Shown here piece after piece: positions 22,754 to 36,402 of a stretch of 64,000 nucleotides of DNA (its first letter is position 1; each line of letters starts with the position of its first letter). Below the pieces are notes generated by a model, which did not search any database, was not told the DNA's origin, and was given only the letters and a program-made list of their open reading frames with translations. The DNA is from Watersipora subatra. Lineage: Eukaryota; Bryozoa; Gymnolaemata; Cheilostomatida; Watersiporidae. The position numbers and the translations under genes are program-made. Location: contig NC_088713.1 of assembly GCF_963576615.1 (NCBI RefSeq), forward strand, positions 64,116,114-64,180,113. The letters run 5' to 3'.

Positions 22754-25312
22754 AAGCTATAAAAGAATTAGAGATACAAGCGTATGTATTTCCTTTTGAA
22801 TGATTTAGTGAACTTTGATGATTCAAGACAATGAGTTTGGCGAATGATATATATATATAAGATGCTGCTGAAGTTGCGCAATTCAACTCATGGCTTTTAA
22901 TTATTACCTCAAAATGTTGAAAACACGCGAAAGGAAGGGCCAGAACACTACTAAAACTCATAGTTACTCAAACCTGAAATACAGTAGGTTTTATACAAAT
23001 TGCTGTACAATAACAAAACTGCAAAACTATTGGTTAAAATATAAATAGCAATATATATTATTATTTTTGGTCTTCGGTATCGGACAGCATGTATGCAGTT
23101 TGTTTGCTGATGTTAACAAAAGTTTTACTAATAAGCTACATAATTTGCTCAATTATTTGTGTCAACTTTAAAATTTAAAACAAATGTAGTGTTAGCACTT
23201 TTAGAATATACTACAAACAACGCAGAGGAACTTTTTGTGGCATATGACTTGAATTTAAAAGTTCTCTGAAAATGCAACTTGTATTTGGCCATTTTAATAC
23301 TTTAAAATGTCAAAGGGAGCTCATAATGAAAGCAACTTTGATATAATTTCAAGATGCTCAAAGCGGTACGGATGTTATGTTGACAAACATTAAAAGGTCA
23401 CTCTGTACTATGGCTAGTAAGTATTTACATGTATTTAGATTTTGCATTGATGCTTTCAATTAGGTAGTGTATGAAATCTATTTACATTAGCTAAATTACC
23501 AGCATGTGCAATACCCAGCTATGTTTCCTATCCATCCCAAACATTTTGCCAATGCTTATAATAATTCATTGCTCTTTTCAAATCTCATTTCTGAACCAAA
23601 GGTAGTTTTAGCAGTATAAGAACATATACTTCTCTTCCTATGGGTTTACTCACTTTTCTGTAGCAGCAAAGGCCATTGTTTTTAAAAGGTCTGTAAGAAT
23701 TGTATTACTTATTTTGACTTCCATTGGTGCTCGTAGCAAATATAATTTCAGTATAATTTGCATCAATGAAGTTATTATTACTTGTTTGTAAAGTATTTGG
23801 AGCAAAACAATATTTTATGTGCACAGCAAACATTTTTGCTGCAAGCTTACCAAAACAAAATAAAACGTTTATTTTTATGTTACATTTTAATTAAACATCA
23901 TGTTCTATTCAGTTATTGCTGTCAGTACTATGCAGTTATTGCTGTCAATGTTCTTTGTGCATTCTTGGCACACTTTTATGTTAAACTTCCAATGCATTAA
24001 ACACTTTAGAAATAAAGTGTCCAAACAAGGATGCATAACATGAGATTTGTCACTGGCTTGTTTTGACCTATATCTAGCACTCTTTAGCCAAAGGTGTCTA
24101 GCTTTACTAAAATATTTGGTAGTGAAATTGTACATAAATTCATTGCCTGCATACACATCAATCATGATGCCTATGCTCTTATTATGTGTGTTCTACTATT
24201 GCCTGCTTAGCTAATTCACTTTCTACTTCTCAATAGCCTCAGCCTCCGAATGAAAGCTATTGTTGTTATTCCTATTCTTTGTAACTTTATAATGAAGGAG
24301 GTTGTGGTTGGGCAGCTCATTTGCTTTTCACTCTATTAGAAATATTGCAGCACAAGTATAACTGCAGTAATAAAATCTTCACAGAATTGCATAATGTGGT
24401 CTTATTCTCCAAGGTCTTCTCACTAGCAGAAATGACCTATGTACTTACGCAATTGTGGTTTGTGCTTAAAGTGACTCATTCTCCTAATGTGGCATGGCTT
24501 GCTATCTTCTTGCATGCTAGTCAATTGATTAAATAGATTATAAGAAACAAGTCAACTTCTCATTCCTACACAACCTAAAGACTTATCACATAAGTTCAAC
24601 CTTCTAGCGAGATTGTAGCCGCTAAACATTTTGCTTTTTTCACGCGTCTAGCCATTTAGGGTTTTGCAGCAGCAGAAGAACAGACTAATCATGTCACAAT
24701 TGGTATATTTGTTTGTCACAATTGTTTTATATTACTTTTGCCAATTTTGTCATTGAATTAATTGTACCATATTATGGTGAAAAGGCATCATGAAAAAGTA
24801 TTTTACTTCGCCTCAATACCAATGCGAAAGGTTAGACCGGTAGTGGCCATTTTTGACCTTTAGGGCGAGCCACTTTAAATACTATATCTAAGCAACTTAC
24901 TCATGTCATCAAATTGCAACGGCAAACAACAATGCATAGGTTTTCGCAGCTAATTTGGATTTGGATTTTACTGCCTTAATTGCAAGATCGTAATATTGTC
25001 AAGTTAAAAAGGTCAAGAAACCCCAACTTTATAATGCTAAAAGAATGAAATTATTACTAATTTTCATAAAATGATAACTTTGTAATTATACACAAGGGTA
25101 GCTTTGTGAGATTAACCGACACGCATTAAAATAGTTATGGTAACATATAGCACAGTAGCCAGCAATTGATGAATATCTGTGACTCTGTCGATGCTCCTAA
25201 CTTTTGTAACTTTTTAAAAAGCATTAAAATAATTATGGATGCTTTTTATTCTGATTAGTAGTGTTAGCTGATTGATAGCACCAAACAGGCAGAATTATTA
25301 GTAGCCTATACT
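22754..25312. other. Intron sequence, nothing recognised
   Basis: 2.5 kb of AT-rich DNA. Several 60-90-codon frames, none with a motif, splice context or repeat identity. Confidence 0.4.
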
Positions 25313-26456
25313 ATACTGCCCTGAGCAAGCAAAACGCTGTATCTTGAAATTTGTAAATTGTTCAGCACAAGCACAAACGCGTTTTGGTCAAGCCTGGCAT
25401 CAGTATTAGCAGTATTTTAGTTGTTTTTTTTTATTTATTATGGTGAGATATCCAACAATCTTTACTGAATTTTTTTTTCGTGAAACTTTAAAATCAAAGG
25501 AGTTATTTCACTTAGGGCATTTTGTTTGCTTAAATTGACAATTTACTAAGCTGGCACTAGGCAATCAAAACGCCCTATCACTGCAGATAGGGCCTTTTGA
25601 TTGCTTAATTGGACTGGTTTCTCATTGTTAGTTTGCCACAAGACCATTTGCCATGACTGGATTATCAAAGGATTATAAGTTTAAATTCTGATATTAAACA
25701 GCAATTAGTCAACAAAATGATATATGTTGCAATTCCTATTACTCATCCAGTCAACACATGGATTAAAACCCTGTAATAGCCATATTTAGCTCAAAAGTTG
25801 AGAGATGATCAAAGATCTAGGTATCCTTCAAACCATATGTCATGAAATGAAAGGAATAAGTAAAATAGTAGTTTAAAAAAGATCAAACGCTTTTATTAAA
25901 AATAATTTAAAGCAAACAACTGAGTGCAATAATGTCAGTATTTTAAAAAAGCAAAACCTTCCAATGGACATGTAATTAAAACAAATTTTTCATCAAATCT
26001 CTGAGTCGGATCTTTAAATCGAGACTTTTGTCACTTAGATATCGTCTTGTCATAATAAATATATTATGATAAAAATATAGCAATAAGATTGAGCACTTAG
26101 AAGTGCACTAGCTTGTATGAGCTGCCTTGAAACAACCAAATATATATGCTTCAGTTTCGATTCCCTTTTTTTATATACTCTTTGATTACATAATGCTGCT
26201 CATAATGTCCAACTTTGTGTATGTTCAGGCCAATCAAAACGCTGTATCTGCAGATAGAGCGCTTTGATTGCCACTTTATGTGTGGTAAATGTGGATAGGG
26301 CGTTTTGCACATTGTGAAAAGTGCTATTTCTGGTGGTCTCAGATATATGAAATTTTGAGACATGTTAGATCTCAACCTAAATTACATATAAGCACAAAAA
26401 AGTGAATTTTGAAAAACTTTTCAGATAGGGCGTTTTGCTTGCTTAGGGCAGTATAA
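25313..26456. mobile_element. MITE with internal back-to-back termini
   Basis: Outer ends are inverted: ACTGCCCTGAGCAAGCAAAA at the left and the reverse of the same ending GGGCAGTAT at the right. Two internal hairpins at about 25560-25606 and 26227-26273 (ATCAAAACGC...TATC, 4-6-nt centre TGCA, inverse) are variants of the same terminus. Looks like adjacent or nested copies of one MITE family. Confidence 0.55.
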
Positions 26457-26786
26457 AGTTATGATAATGTATTATTTTCATTGTAATTAACAAGTTGATG
26501 CATTTTAGTCGTAATTTGATACGGATTTAAACTAGAGGCTGAGTCATAAGTAAGTGACTGGAGTAAATGAAATCCTTTAAATTGTTGAAGCTTTAAAACC
26601 TATGTTTCAATTTTGTAGAAGAATATCGCATGAGATAAAATATTACAGCTTCATAGAATTTTAGTAATGGGAGGTAGGGACACGGGTTTGCTGAAAAACC
26701 TAAAAACAACAGGCATCTTTTGCATCACTTTTTAATCTGCATAACATCTGTTTGGGCTATTAAAATTGTTTTGCTTATTTTGGTAG

Positions 26787-26867
26787 AAACCTGGTCACCG
26801 CATCCAAGCACTATATCCACCAGATGGAAAATGGTACGAAGCACAGCTGGACGCTTTCTTGAAGGGG
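26787..26867 (+). CDS. Tudor-like exon, first half of domain
   Basis: Between TTTTGGTAG and GTATGTTG. The 81-nt phase-0 exon has RIQALYPPDGKWYEAQLDAF, the start of a Tudor barrel (G-x-x-x-A-x-Y-x-x-D-G-x-W-Y-x-A). Tudor domains bind methylated Lys/Arg peptides. Upstream exons were not found. Confidence 0.4.
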
Positions 26868-26998
26868 GTATGTTGCTGATTAACGGTTAGTTTCCACAAG
26901 AGCGTGCCACATTAATAAAAGTTTTATTTCAAAAAATTTATAAGAAATAATATTACTATAAAATCTATGTTTGAATGCCATGGCACTGCATTTTTTAA

Positions 26999-27682
26999 CC
27001 CTTCCAATTATAGTGGCAAAAATTGTCGATTGTGCTTCGTAATATATGTTCAATCTTTATTAGCTTCAACTCTATCTAAAACCTTTTTGTTATAGATTTT
27101 ATTTTTCCAACACGTTAAAAAACAGTACTATTCAAACAACTTAATGCATTCCTACTTTGTGCATTGCTAATGCTATGTGAAGCTACGATCCCTTCGAATC
27201 TCAAAAAACAATGCTCTACCATGTTCCTTACTCTTACAAAAACTATTACTTTGACCACCATTGGAGTCACTATTGGAGCTGCTACTTTAATTATATGTGT
27301 AATCACTAAAATCTTAATCCGTCAGTCATCAACAATCATCAATAATGTTATCAACATAAGTAATTATCTGTTTTCAATTCTGGATGTACTTGCGAAAGCT
27401 ATAATAGCACTAAATATTTCGAAAATCAGAAAGAACAAATGTTTCTTTTTATGTTGAAAAGTCCTAAACAAAAATTTAAAATTGCTTCGTGAGTTTAGGG
27501 TAATTTTACAGGGAAACTTTTGGACAACACTGTCAATACCATAAAAAGTCTTAAAGACTGTTAGTTATGTTGTCAACGAATAATAACATTAAGTTACTAC
27601 GCAATTGCCAGGAAATTCGCAACATGCACATATGCCGGTCGTCCATTGATTTCGCCTAAATGCGCATGCAGCGGTGAAAGGG
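26999..27682 (-). mobile_element. piggyBac-type MITE, copy 3 with TTAA duplications
   Basis: 684 bp flanked exactly by TTAA (26995-26998 and 27683-27686), ends CCCTT... and ...AAGGG, inverted relative to the other copies. TTAA duplication plus CCCT/AGGG ends is the piggyBac signature. Open frames in both directions are chance. Confidence 0.75.
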
Positions 27683-27689
27683 TTAATAA

Positions 27690-28588
27690 AATATTATGTA
27701 ATCTCTAATTGAATCCCCATTCATTTAAACGCCCCTCTACTAGACCTGTACTATAATAGATGACGGTTAAAGATAGAACGCCGCCGTTCAAGTGAACATT
27801 ACTTCTTTTGAAAAAAACACATTAAAAACTATATAACACACAAACTAAGCTGTGATTCAGTGATAACATATACACTGGGCGTTGAGCTTGCAAAATGCCA
27901 TCGTTAACTGCTTATTCTAATGCTGTAGCATGTGCAATAAATTTTAGCCTCAAATAGTAGAACAGATTTCATCATATTTGCTAAACCGTTTTTTCATATA
28001 TGCCGAACTATCAAGGCCGCTTAAACAATAAAATTATTATCAGCCTGATAGAGTTATTAATTATTTCCACGGTGCTGCTTTCAAAGCTTTAACGAAAACA
28101 CTGTAAAGCTTAGAAGTTAGAAAACTCGCTTCAATATGCATTGACAAAAGTATTAATTGCTATTGTTGTAACTGAGTCATTGTTAGTAAAAATTTGTCAA
28201 CATTTTTCTATCCAACCTGTCCAAAATCGAATCCAAAGATCTAAGAATGTTGAAGTCGCAGTCAGCTGGATGTGGTTGTCAATTAAAGGGTGACACTCTA
28301 GTTTTCAACACTTCTAGAATAGCACTCGAATGAACATGGCCTTCAAATTAAGATTCTACCTTATGTCAATTTAGCTGTATTTCAGAATGTTATATTGGAG
28401 TTTTGGGTCAAGGTTAAAATAGCAAACATAACTTTGCAAATATTGACGCAACAAGATTTTAGTTTTAAATAAGGCTCTGCTTTCATATATTTGCAAATCA
28501 CTAATGCATGAATTTAAAAAAAGAACCCAAGGGTATATTTCTCTTTGTGTAGTAGCATCTAATCAAAAATGCATTGATTTTAAATAAG
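27690..28588. other. No feature recognised
   Basis: AT-rich intron-like sequence between putative Tudor exons. Confidence 0.35.
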
Positions 28589-28648
28589 TGCAGAGTGACA
28601 TACATGGATTATCAACACGGAAGAGTGATTTTCAGACATCAGATTAAA
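28589..28648 (+). CDS. Tudor-like exon, second half of domain
   Basis: CRVTYMDYQHGRVIFRHQIK continues the Tudor fold (V-T-Y-x-D-Y). The acceptor choice (AAATAAG) is weak and the donor reads AAAT|GTGGGT, whereas the decayed copy at 21619 has the better AAAG|GTATGC. With this T the join to 29482 would make a stop, so the locus may itself be dead. Confidence 0.35.
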
Positions 28649-29481
28649 TGTGGGTGATGCTATGATAAGTGGCTTTAAACTAACACAATGTACTAGGGAA
28701 CCAAGCGTGATTATTTTGCTGTAGCTCAAATGCAGTAGAAAAAATAAAGGTGTCTAACTTTTCAAGTATTTCAGTCAAATTCGTTGCCTACATAAATGCT
28801 GACACTAATCTTTGTGTTCTGCTGCTGTCAGGTTACAAAACATAGCTCTCCTAGTCAGAGGCATTTAGGTATCTAGAGCAATCTAGGCATTAGTGGTTTC
28901 AATGAACACCTGAACAATGGTGTTTAACCACATTGCTTGACCTCATAGGTCAAGTATTAGCCTAATTAATGACTCAATAAATAGCTACCCAAGCAGGTCA
29001 CACTAAGCTTAGCAGCAATCGTTCTGAACACTGGCCATTGAGACTTCTCAATAAATGTTAATCCTGATCATTTCTCTAATAATTTGAAGCAAATAGAAAT
29101 CCAAACTGCTCAAACTGCTCTATCGCATGCATGCAAGTGGCACACCATTTAGTTTCATAATTAGCTACTAAAGTAGTATATAGAAGTGGTCATCAAAGAA
29201 CCTTCTACAGTATATGTGTGTTTTGAATAACAATACATTGGTTAAGTATTATATTACTAAATGAGAAATGACACTAACGAGCATTAATGTCCTTATTGTT
29301 CACTTGTATCTGAGAAACCGTCAATTCTGTTTTGACTTGCAGCACGTAAACCAGCTTATTTAACTTTTGAATGGAGCTGAGCAATGATATGTGATTCATC
29401 AAAGCCATAGCTTATCAGATTTTTATAAATGATAATTCACATTATTTACTATTTCATTCAGCAGAAAACGGTAAAATGCAG

Positions 29482-29648
29482 AGGAAATAGCAGAATTTGA
29501 CAAGTACTGGACTGAAAAATCAGGCAAACTGCCAACAAGATCAGTGTTGGATGCTAAACACTCAACGCTGCCTAACAGAAGTGTTACAGTGATTCGGGCT
29601 CGAGCCAACAACTTGCTAAAGAAGGCTGCGAGAAAAAATGCCAGCTGA
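29482..29648 (+). CDS. Putative last exon of Tudor-like gene
   Basis: Acceptor AAATGCAG. Reads EIAEFDKYWTEKSGKLPTRS, then VLDAKHSTLPNRSVTVIRAR, and ends LLKKAARKNAS and TGA. A diverged relic lies at 30830-30990. Function unknown. Confidence 0.35.
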
Positions 29649-31240
29649 ATTTTTTATGTTGTTGAACCTTCTTATTATCATTGCGTTGTATTTGTCAATA
29701 AATGTGCTCTTTTTGAAGACTAAAAGAGACCAACTCCGCAGTAATGCACTTGTATAGTTATTTTGTATCAAGCAGTCTTAGCTATTATTTTATGTACAGA
29801 AAATGTGCATAAAACAATGACTATGATAGATAATACAATACCGACAATAGATATTATCTGTTGTACTGCACTGTACACTATGATGTATTATTCAAGAAAC
29901 AAGCTCTAAGATAAATTATAATAATTCTTTTAAAGAAAAACTAAATATAAGGAAATATGCCGCAGCAGCCAGTCTACTGACTACTTACTGTCAAACCGAC
30001 AAGCCCAAAAAATTACTTAGAACGCTGTGCTTGACTAAAAACAATCAGAAATTCACTACACAATGAGAAATATATCTTTTTGGGTCATTTTCCAAATTTA
30101 AGTGAATGTGTCTGAGTAGAATGTTCTATCAATTTCTTGACATTTCAGGGCATTATTATTACTGGTAAAATGTGAATAATAGCACTCAGTATTACTATTG
30201 ATCAATAAAACCACCCAAAGTCAAGAGATCTAAAGTTAGAAAAAATTTGGTACTGTGCTGGGTCCAGCCCGACTGATCATTGCTAACAATAAATTGCAGT
30301 AAGAAAGAAGTTTTGAAAAGCGAAAATGCCCTCAAGACAGAATGTTATTGTATTTTTATTGGCTCTCTATGTGACATTAAGTTTTTCCCTGGGTTCTACA
30401 TAGGCACAATGGGCTTGTTTGGAATCTACCCAATTTATGGTGCTGTGGTATTGCGCAGGTTTTGCAACCTGACACTCCATTCCCGAGTGGGGAAATGTTT
30501 TTACTTAACGTTCTAAGAGTGGCTTAAGATGAATAGAAAGACATTGCTGTTATTGTATGTTAGATTGAGTAACTAAGTATGTTGTGCAAGTAATTCATAT
30601 TATTACTGTAGATAATATGCACAGCAAGCAAAAATGTGTGTGTTTCATTTTAGCAATCACAGTAACTGAGTTGCGTCCATGCATTGTTACCAACTAATTT
30701 TTTTTAAGTTTTTGTATGCAGTGCAGCAGCGATATGTGACTGAATAAGAAACTATAACATAGACCATATTTACAAATATTGAGTTACATTATTCGTTTAT
30801 ATTAGTGAGCAGAAAGTTATGCAGCCTAAAAGAAAATTGAGAGTTCAAAAAGCCATGATCGGAAGATTGAGGCAAACTACCAAAAATGCCAGAGCTGTAT
30901 ACTGTTAAAAGAAATTGGTGTTTGAAAATTATAATGATGACTTATGCCCGAGCCCACAACTTACTCAGGAAACTGCAAAATTAAACTGGCAGCAGGGTCT
31001 TCTTGTTGTTGAGGCTTTTGTAATATCGCATTAAACTTGACGTCTGAATAAATTTACTCCGTTTGGTGACTAAGCAACGACAATTCTATGGTACTTGACT
31101 AGTTGAATTTTTTAGTATCAAGCATGGTGGCTGTTGTTGTTTTAAATACAAATTTATTGATTCCTACGTTAAAGTTTAACATACTATACAATATGTAGGT
31201 TCTAACAACAATTATTTTTGTTTTATACAGATTGTTGTTT
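29649..31240. other. Intron sequence with one decayed exon copy
   Basis: 30830-30990 resembles 29482-29648 in DNA (for example TATGCCCGAGCCCACAACTT against the original's CGGGCTCGAGCCAACAACTT) but is not open. Nothing else recognised. Confidence 0.4.
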
Positions 31241-34200
31241 TATTGTACAGATTATAGCAGACTCTTAGTTGATCTATAAGTGATAGCAACATCCCAAATT
31301 ATATGTAAGCCATGGTACCTCTGCATTGATATGTAAGTTATAGCAACCTCCTAAATGATATATAAATAACAGCAGCTTCCTAATTACTATATAATTCATT
31401 GCAGCCTCCTAACTGATATATAAATAGTAGCTACCAACTATATAAAATTCAAATTATAGTAAACTCTTTTGTGATCTATAAGTCGTAGCAACATCCTAAA
31501 TTCTATGTAACCCATAGCAACCACTGCAATGATATGTAAGTTATAGCAACCTCCTAAATGATATATAAATAGCAGCAGCCACCTAGTTAATATATAATTC
31601 ATAGCAGTCTCCTAACTGATATATAAATAGTACTGTAGCTACCAACTATATGAAATTCAAATTATAGCAAACTCTCAGGCGATCTATAAGTGATAGCAGC
31701 ATCCTAAATTATATGTAACCCATAGCAGCCTCTGCAATGATATGTAAGTTATAGAAACCTCTTAAATGATATATAAATAGCAGCAGCCTCCTAATTAATA
31801 TATAATTCATTGCAGCCTCCTAACTGATATATAAATAGTAGCTACCAACTATATGAAATTCAAATTATAGTAAACTCTTATGTGATCTATAAGTCATAGC
31901 AGCATCCTAAATTCTATGCAACTCATAGCAACCTCTGCAATGATATGTAAGTTATCGCAACCTCCTAAATGATGTAAAAATAGCAGCAGCTTCCTAATTT
32001 ATATATAATTCATTGCAGCCTACTAAATGATATATAGATAATATCTATCAACTATGGAAAACTCAAATTTTAGCAAGGTCTTAGGTGATCTATAAGTGAT
32101 AGCAACATTCTAAATTATATGTAACCCATAGCAGCCTCTGCAATGATATGTAAGATATAGCAACCTCCTAAATGATATATAAATATCAGCAGCCTCCTAA
32201 TTAATATATAATTCATAGCAGCCTCTTAACTGATATATAAATAGTACTGTAGCTACCAACTATATGAAATTCAAATTATAGCAGACTCTTAGTTGATCTA
32301 TAAGTGATAGCAACATCCCAAATTATGTGTAACACATGGCACCTCTGCAATGATATGTGAATTATAGCAACCTCTTAAATGATATACAAATAGCACCAGC
32401 TTTCTAAGTAATATATAATTCATTGCAGCTTCCTAACTGATATATAAATAGTAGCTACCAACTATATGAAATTCAAATTGTAGTAAACTCTTATGTGATC
32501 TATAAGTCATAGCAACATCCTAAATTCTATGTAACTCATAGCAACCTCTGCAATGATATGTAAGATATAGCAACCTCTGCAATGATATGTAAGATATAGC
32601 AACCTCCTAAATGATATATAAATATCAGCAGCCTCCGAATTAATATATAATCCATAGCAGCCTCCTAACTGATATATAAATAATAGCTATCAACTATGGA
32701 AAATTCAAATTATAGCAAGGTCTTAGGTGATCTATAAGTGACAGCATAATCCTAAATCATATGTAACTCATACCAGCCTCTGCAATGATATGTAAGTTAT
32801 AGCAACCTCCTAAATGATATATAAATAGCAGAAGCCTCCTAATTAATATATATTTCATAGCAGCCTACTAACTGATATATAAATAACTGCTATCAACTAT
32901 GGAAAATTCAAATTATAGCAAGGTCTTAGGTGATCTATAAGTCATAGCAACATTCTAAATTTTATGTAACCCATAGCAACCTCTGCAATAATATGTAAGT
33001 TATAGCAACCTCCTAAATGATATATAAATAACAGCAGCCTCCTAATTAATATATAATTCATAGCAGCCTACTAACTGATATATAAATAATTGCTATCAAC
33101 TATGGAAAATTCAAATTATAGCAAGGTCTTAGGTGATCTATAAGTGATAGCAACATCCTAAATTATATGTAACTCATAGCAGCATCTGCAATGATATGTA
33201 AGTTCTAGCAACCTCCTAAACAATATATAAATATCAGCAGCCTCATAATTAATATATAATTCATAGCAGCCTCCTAACTGATATATAAATAATAGCTATA
33301 AACTATGAAAATTCAAATTATAGCAAGGTCTTAGGTGATCTATAAGTGATAGCATCATCCTAAATTATATGTAACTTATAGCAGCCTCTGCAATGATATG
33401 TAAGTTATAGCAACCTCCTAAATGATATATAAATATCAGCAGCCTCCTAATTAATATGTAATTCATAGCAGTCTCCTAATTGATATAGAAATAATAGCTA
33501 TCAACGATGGAAAATTCAAAATATAGCAAGATCTTAGGTGATCTATAAGTGATAGCATCATCCTAAATTATATGAAACTCATAGCAGCCTCTGCAATGAT
33601 ATGTAAGTTATAGCAACCTCCTAAATGATATATAAATATCAGCAGCCTCCTAATTAATATATAATCCATTGCACCCTCCTAACTGATATATAAATAATAG
33701 CTATCAACTGTGGAAAATTCAAATTATAGCAAGGTCTTAGGTGATCTATAAGTGATAGCATCATCCTAAATTATATGTAACTCATCGCAGCCTCTGCAAT
33801 GATATGTAAGTTATAGCAACCTCCTAAATGATATATAAATATCAGCAGCCTCCTAATTAATATATAATCCATAGCAGCCTCCTAACTGATATATAAATAA
33901 TAGCTATCAACTATAGAAAATTCAAAATATAGCAAGGTCTTAGGTGATCTATAAGTGATAGCATCATCCTAAATTATATGTAACTTATAGCAGCCTCTGC
34001 AATGATATGTAAGTTATAGCAACCTCCTAAATGATATATAAATATCAGCAGCCTCCTAATTAATATATAATCCATAGCAGCCTCCTAACTGATATATAAA
34101 TAATAGCTATCAACTATGGAAAATTCAAATTATAGCAAGGTCTTAGGTGATCTACAAGTGATAGCAACATCCTAAATTATATGTAACTCATAGCAGCCTC

Positions 34201-35135
34201 TGCAATGATATGTAAATTATAGCAACCTCCTAAATGATATATAAATATCAGCAGCCTCCTAATTAATATATAATCCATAGCAGCCTCCTAACTGATATAT
34301 AAATAATAGCTATCAACTATGGAAAATTCAAATTATAGCAAGGTCTTAGGTGATCTATAAGTGATAGCAACATCCTAAATTATATGTAACTCATAGCAGC
34401 CTCTGCAATGATATGTAAGTTATAGCAACCTCCTAAATGATATATAAATATCAGCAGCCTCCTAATTAATATATAATCCATTGCACCCTCCTAACTGATA
34501 TATAAATAATAGCTATCAACTGTGGAAAATTCAAATTATAGCAAGGTCTTAGGTGATCTATAAGTGATAGCATCATCCTAAATTATATGTAACTCATCGC
34601 AGCCTCTGCAATGATATGTAAGTTATAGCAACCTCCTAAATGATATATAAATATCAGCAGCCTCCTAATTAATATATAATCCATAGCAGCCTCCTAACTG
34701 ATATATAAATAATAGCTATCAACTATAGAAAATTCAAAATATAGCAAGGTCTTAGGTGATCTATAAGTGATAGCATCATCCTAAATTATATGTAACTTAT
34801 AGCAGCCTCTGCAATGATATGTAAGTTATAGCAACTTCCTAAATGATATATAAATATCAGCAGCCTCCTAATTAATATATAATCCATAGCAGCCTCCTAA
34901 CTGATATATAAATAATAGCTATCAACTATGGAAAATTCAAATTATAGCAAGGTCTTAGGTGATCTATAAGTGATAGCAACATCCTAAATTATATGTAACT
35001 CATAGCAGCCTCTGCAATGATATGTAAGTTATAGCAACCTCCTAAATGATATATAAATATCAGCTGCCTCCTAATTAATATATAATCCATAGCAGCCTCC
35101 TAACTGATATATAGACAATTGCTACCAACTATGTG
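31241..35135. repeat. 203-bp satellite array, about 19 copies
   Basis: The phrase TTAGGTGATCTATAAG recurs every 203 bp in the well-kept part (33331, 33534, 33737, 33940 and on). Each monomer is about five degenerate 35-45-bp sub-units around AGC(A/C)xCCTCCTAA...GATATATAA. A four-monomer (812-bp) higher-order unit is duplicated: the variant CCATTGCACCCTCC occurs near 33666 and 34478. Confidence 0.95.
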
Positions 35136-35724
35136 AAATTCAAATTATATCAATTTCTCAAATGATCTATAAGTTATAGCAACACACTTTATTATATGTA
35201 AATCAGGGCAGCTTCTAAAAGAAACAAGTTATAGCAAACTCCTAAATGATATAAGTTACGGCATCTTACTAAAGGGTATGTAAGCTATGCCAAGCTATGT
35301 AATGTTTCCATTGTAACTATTACATAAGTTACAATGGTAACATTCTAATTTATGTGTAATTTGTAGCAATCTGCTAACTCGTAATCATTATTTTTGCTTA
35401 CTCATTGAGGTATGAATTATTTTACCTTCAAATTGATATGTAATTTACAACAACCATCTAGACATTCTCCAAGTTTTGACAGTTTTTCTAGTATGCATAT
35501 ATACAAAGTATGATAAGGCGATGAATATATATTGTATGATACCATATTCTCCTAAAATTTCCATAAAAATATATAATAATTAGGAGGTGAATAAATATAT
35601 ATATATCTACAATGTAGATAAATTAGACCATATAGGAGGCTTACCCATATATATTTGCGTTAACTCCTAATCCCTTATATTCCGCAACCTCCTAACTGGT
35701 ATATATTTATTCAACTCCTAACTC
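35136..35724. repeat. Diverged edge of the satellite
   Basis: Same CTCCTAA and GATATATAA words with irregular spacing, then TAGGAGGC words on the opposite strand (35580-35640). Confidence 0.6.
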
Positions 35725-35752
35725 GGACATATGGGTATATATATACATATAA

Positions 35753-35810
<58 letters not shown>

Positions 35811-35925
35811 GTATATTTATATATATATATGTATACGTATATATATGTATATATATAGATGTATATTTGTATATATATGTATATACATTTATATACGTAT
35901 ATGTATATATGTATATTATACATAC
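35725..35925. repeat. TA-rich microsatellite
   Basis: TATATATGTATATATA-type words over 200 bp. Confidence 0.95.
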
Positions 35926-36351
35926 ACAAATAATACTTCAGGCTGCTGAATATTGACAGAAAAAGTCAAGCAACTGCCACTAGCTGCAAATTAGGTGCAA
36001 CTATTTGTCATAACTGTTATATATATAAGAGAGGCAGTATTTGCAATCTCTTGCATAAAATGCTCAATGGTAATATTTCTATATAAGAAATTATACATCG
36101 CGTAGACCTGAAACCGCTACTTTGAACCAGAAGTTTGAGCTTGTATCAACATGTAGAAACGCTGGCAGATTACTTTTGAGTAGTCTTAAAACTTGACTGT
36201 TAACACCTAAATTGCTAAGTTTGTCCCATTACATCGTACACCATCGCATCACTTGCTAATTTTATTCCAATTTATCAGAAGTGCTTTCAGGTATTTCAAC
36301 AACTACGGTTTTATTTCAAACTATAGAGACATGACGCTTTTAGTGATAGGA

Positions 36352-36402
36352 ATTTTATCTGATAATTATTGCTTCGCAATATGAAACTATTAGTATTAAA
36401 AT
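36352..36402 (+). ncRNA. Degenerate hammerhead-like motif
   Basis: ATTTTA stem I, core CTGATAA (G8 lost), perfect 6-bp stem II TATTGC/GCAATA with a 3-nt loop, GAAAC, 5-nt loop, GTA, TAAAAT. About 60 bp downstream lies another CCCGG hairpin (36461-36495), the same order as at 5121-5275. Confidence 0.45.

Noticed and set aside
27164..27457. 97-codon hydrophobic ORF
   Set aside because: Lies largely within the inverted piggyBac MITE copy; not conserved as a frame in the other copies.
31241..35135. CRISPR-like array
   Set aside because: Whole 203-bp monomers repeat without unique spacers; eukaryotic satellite.
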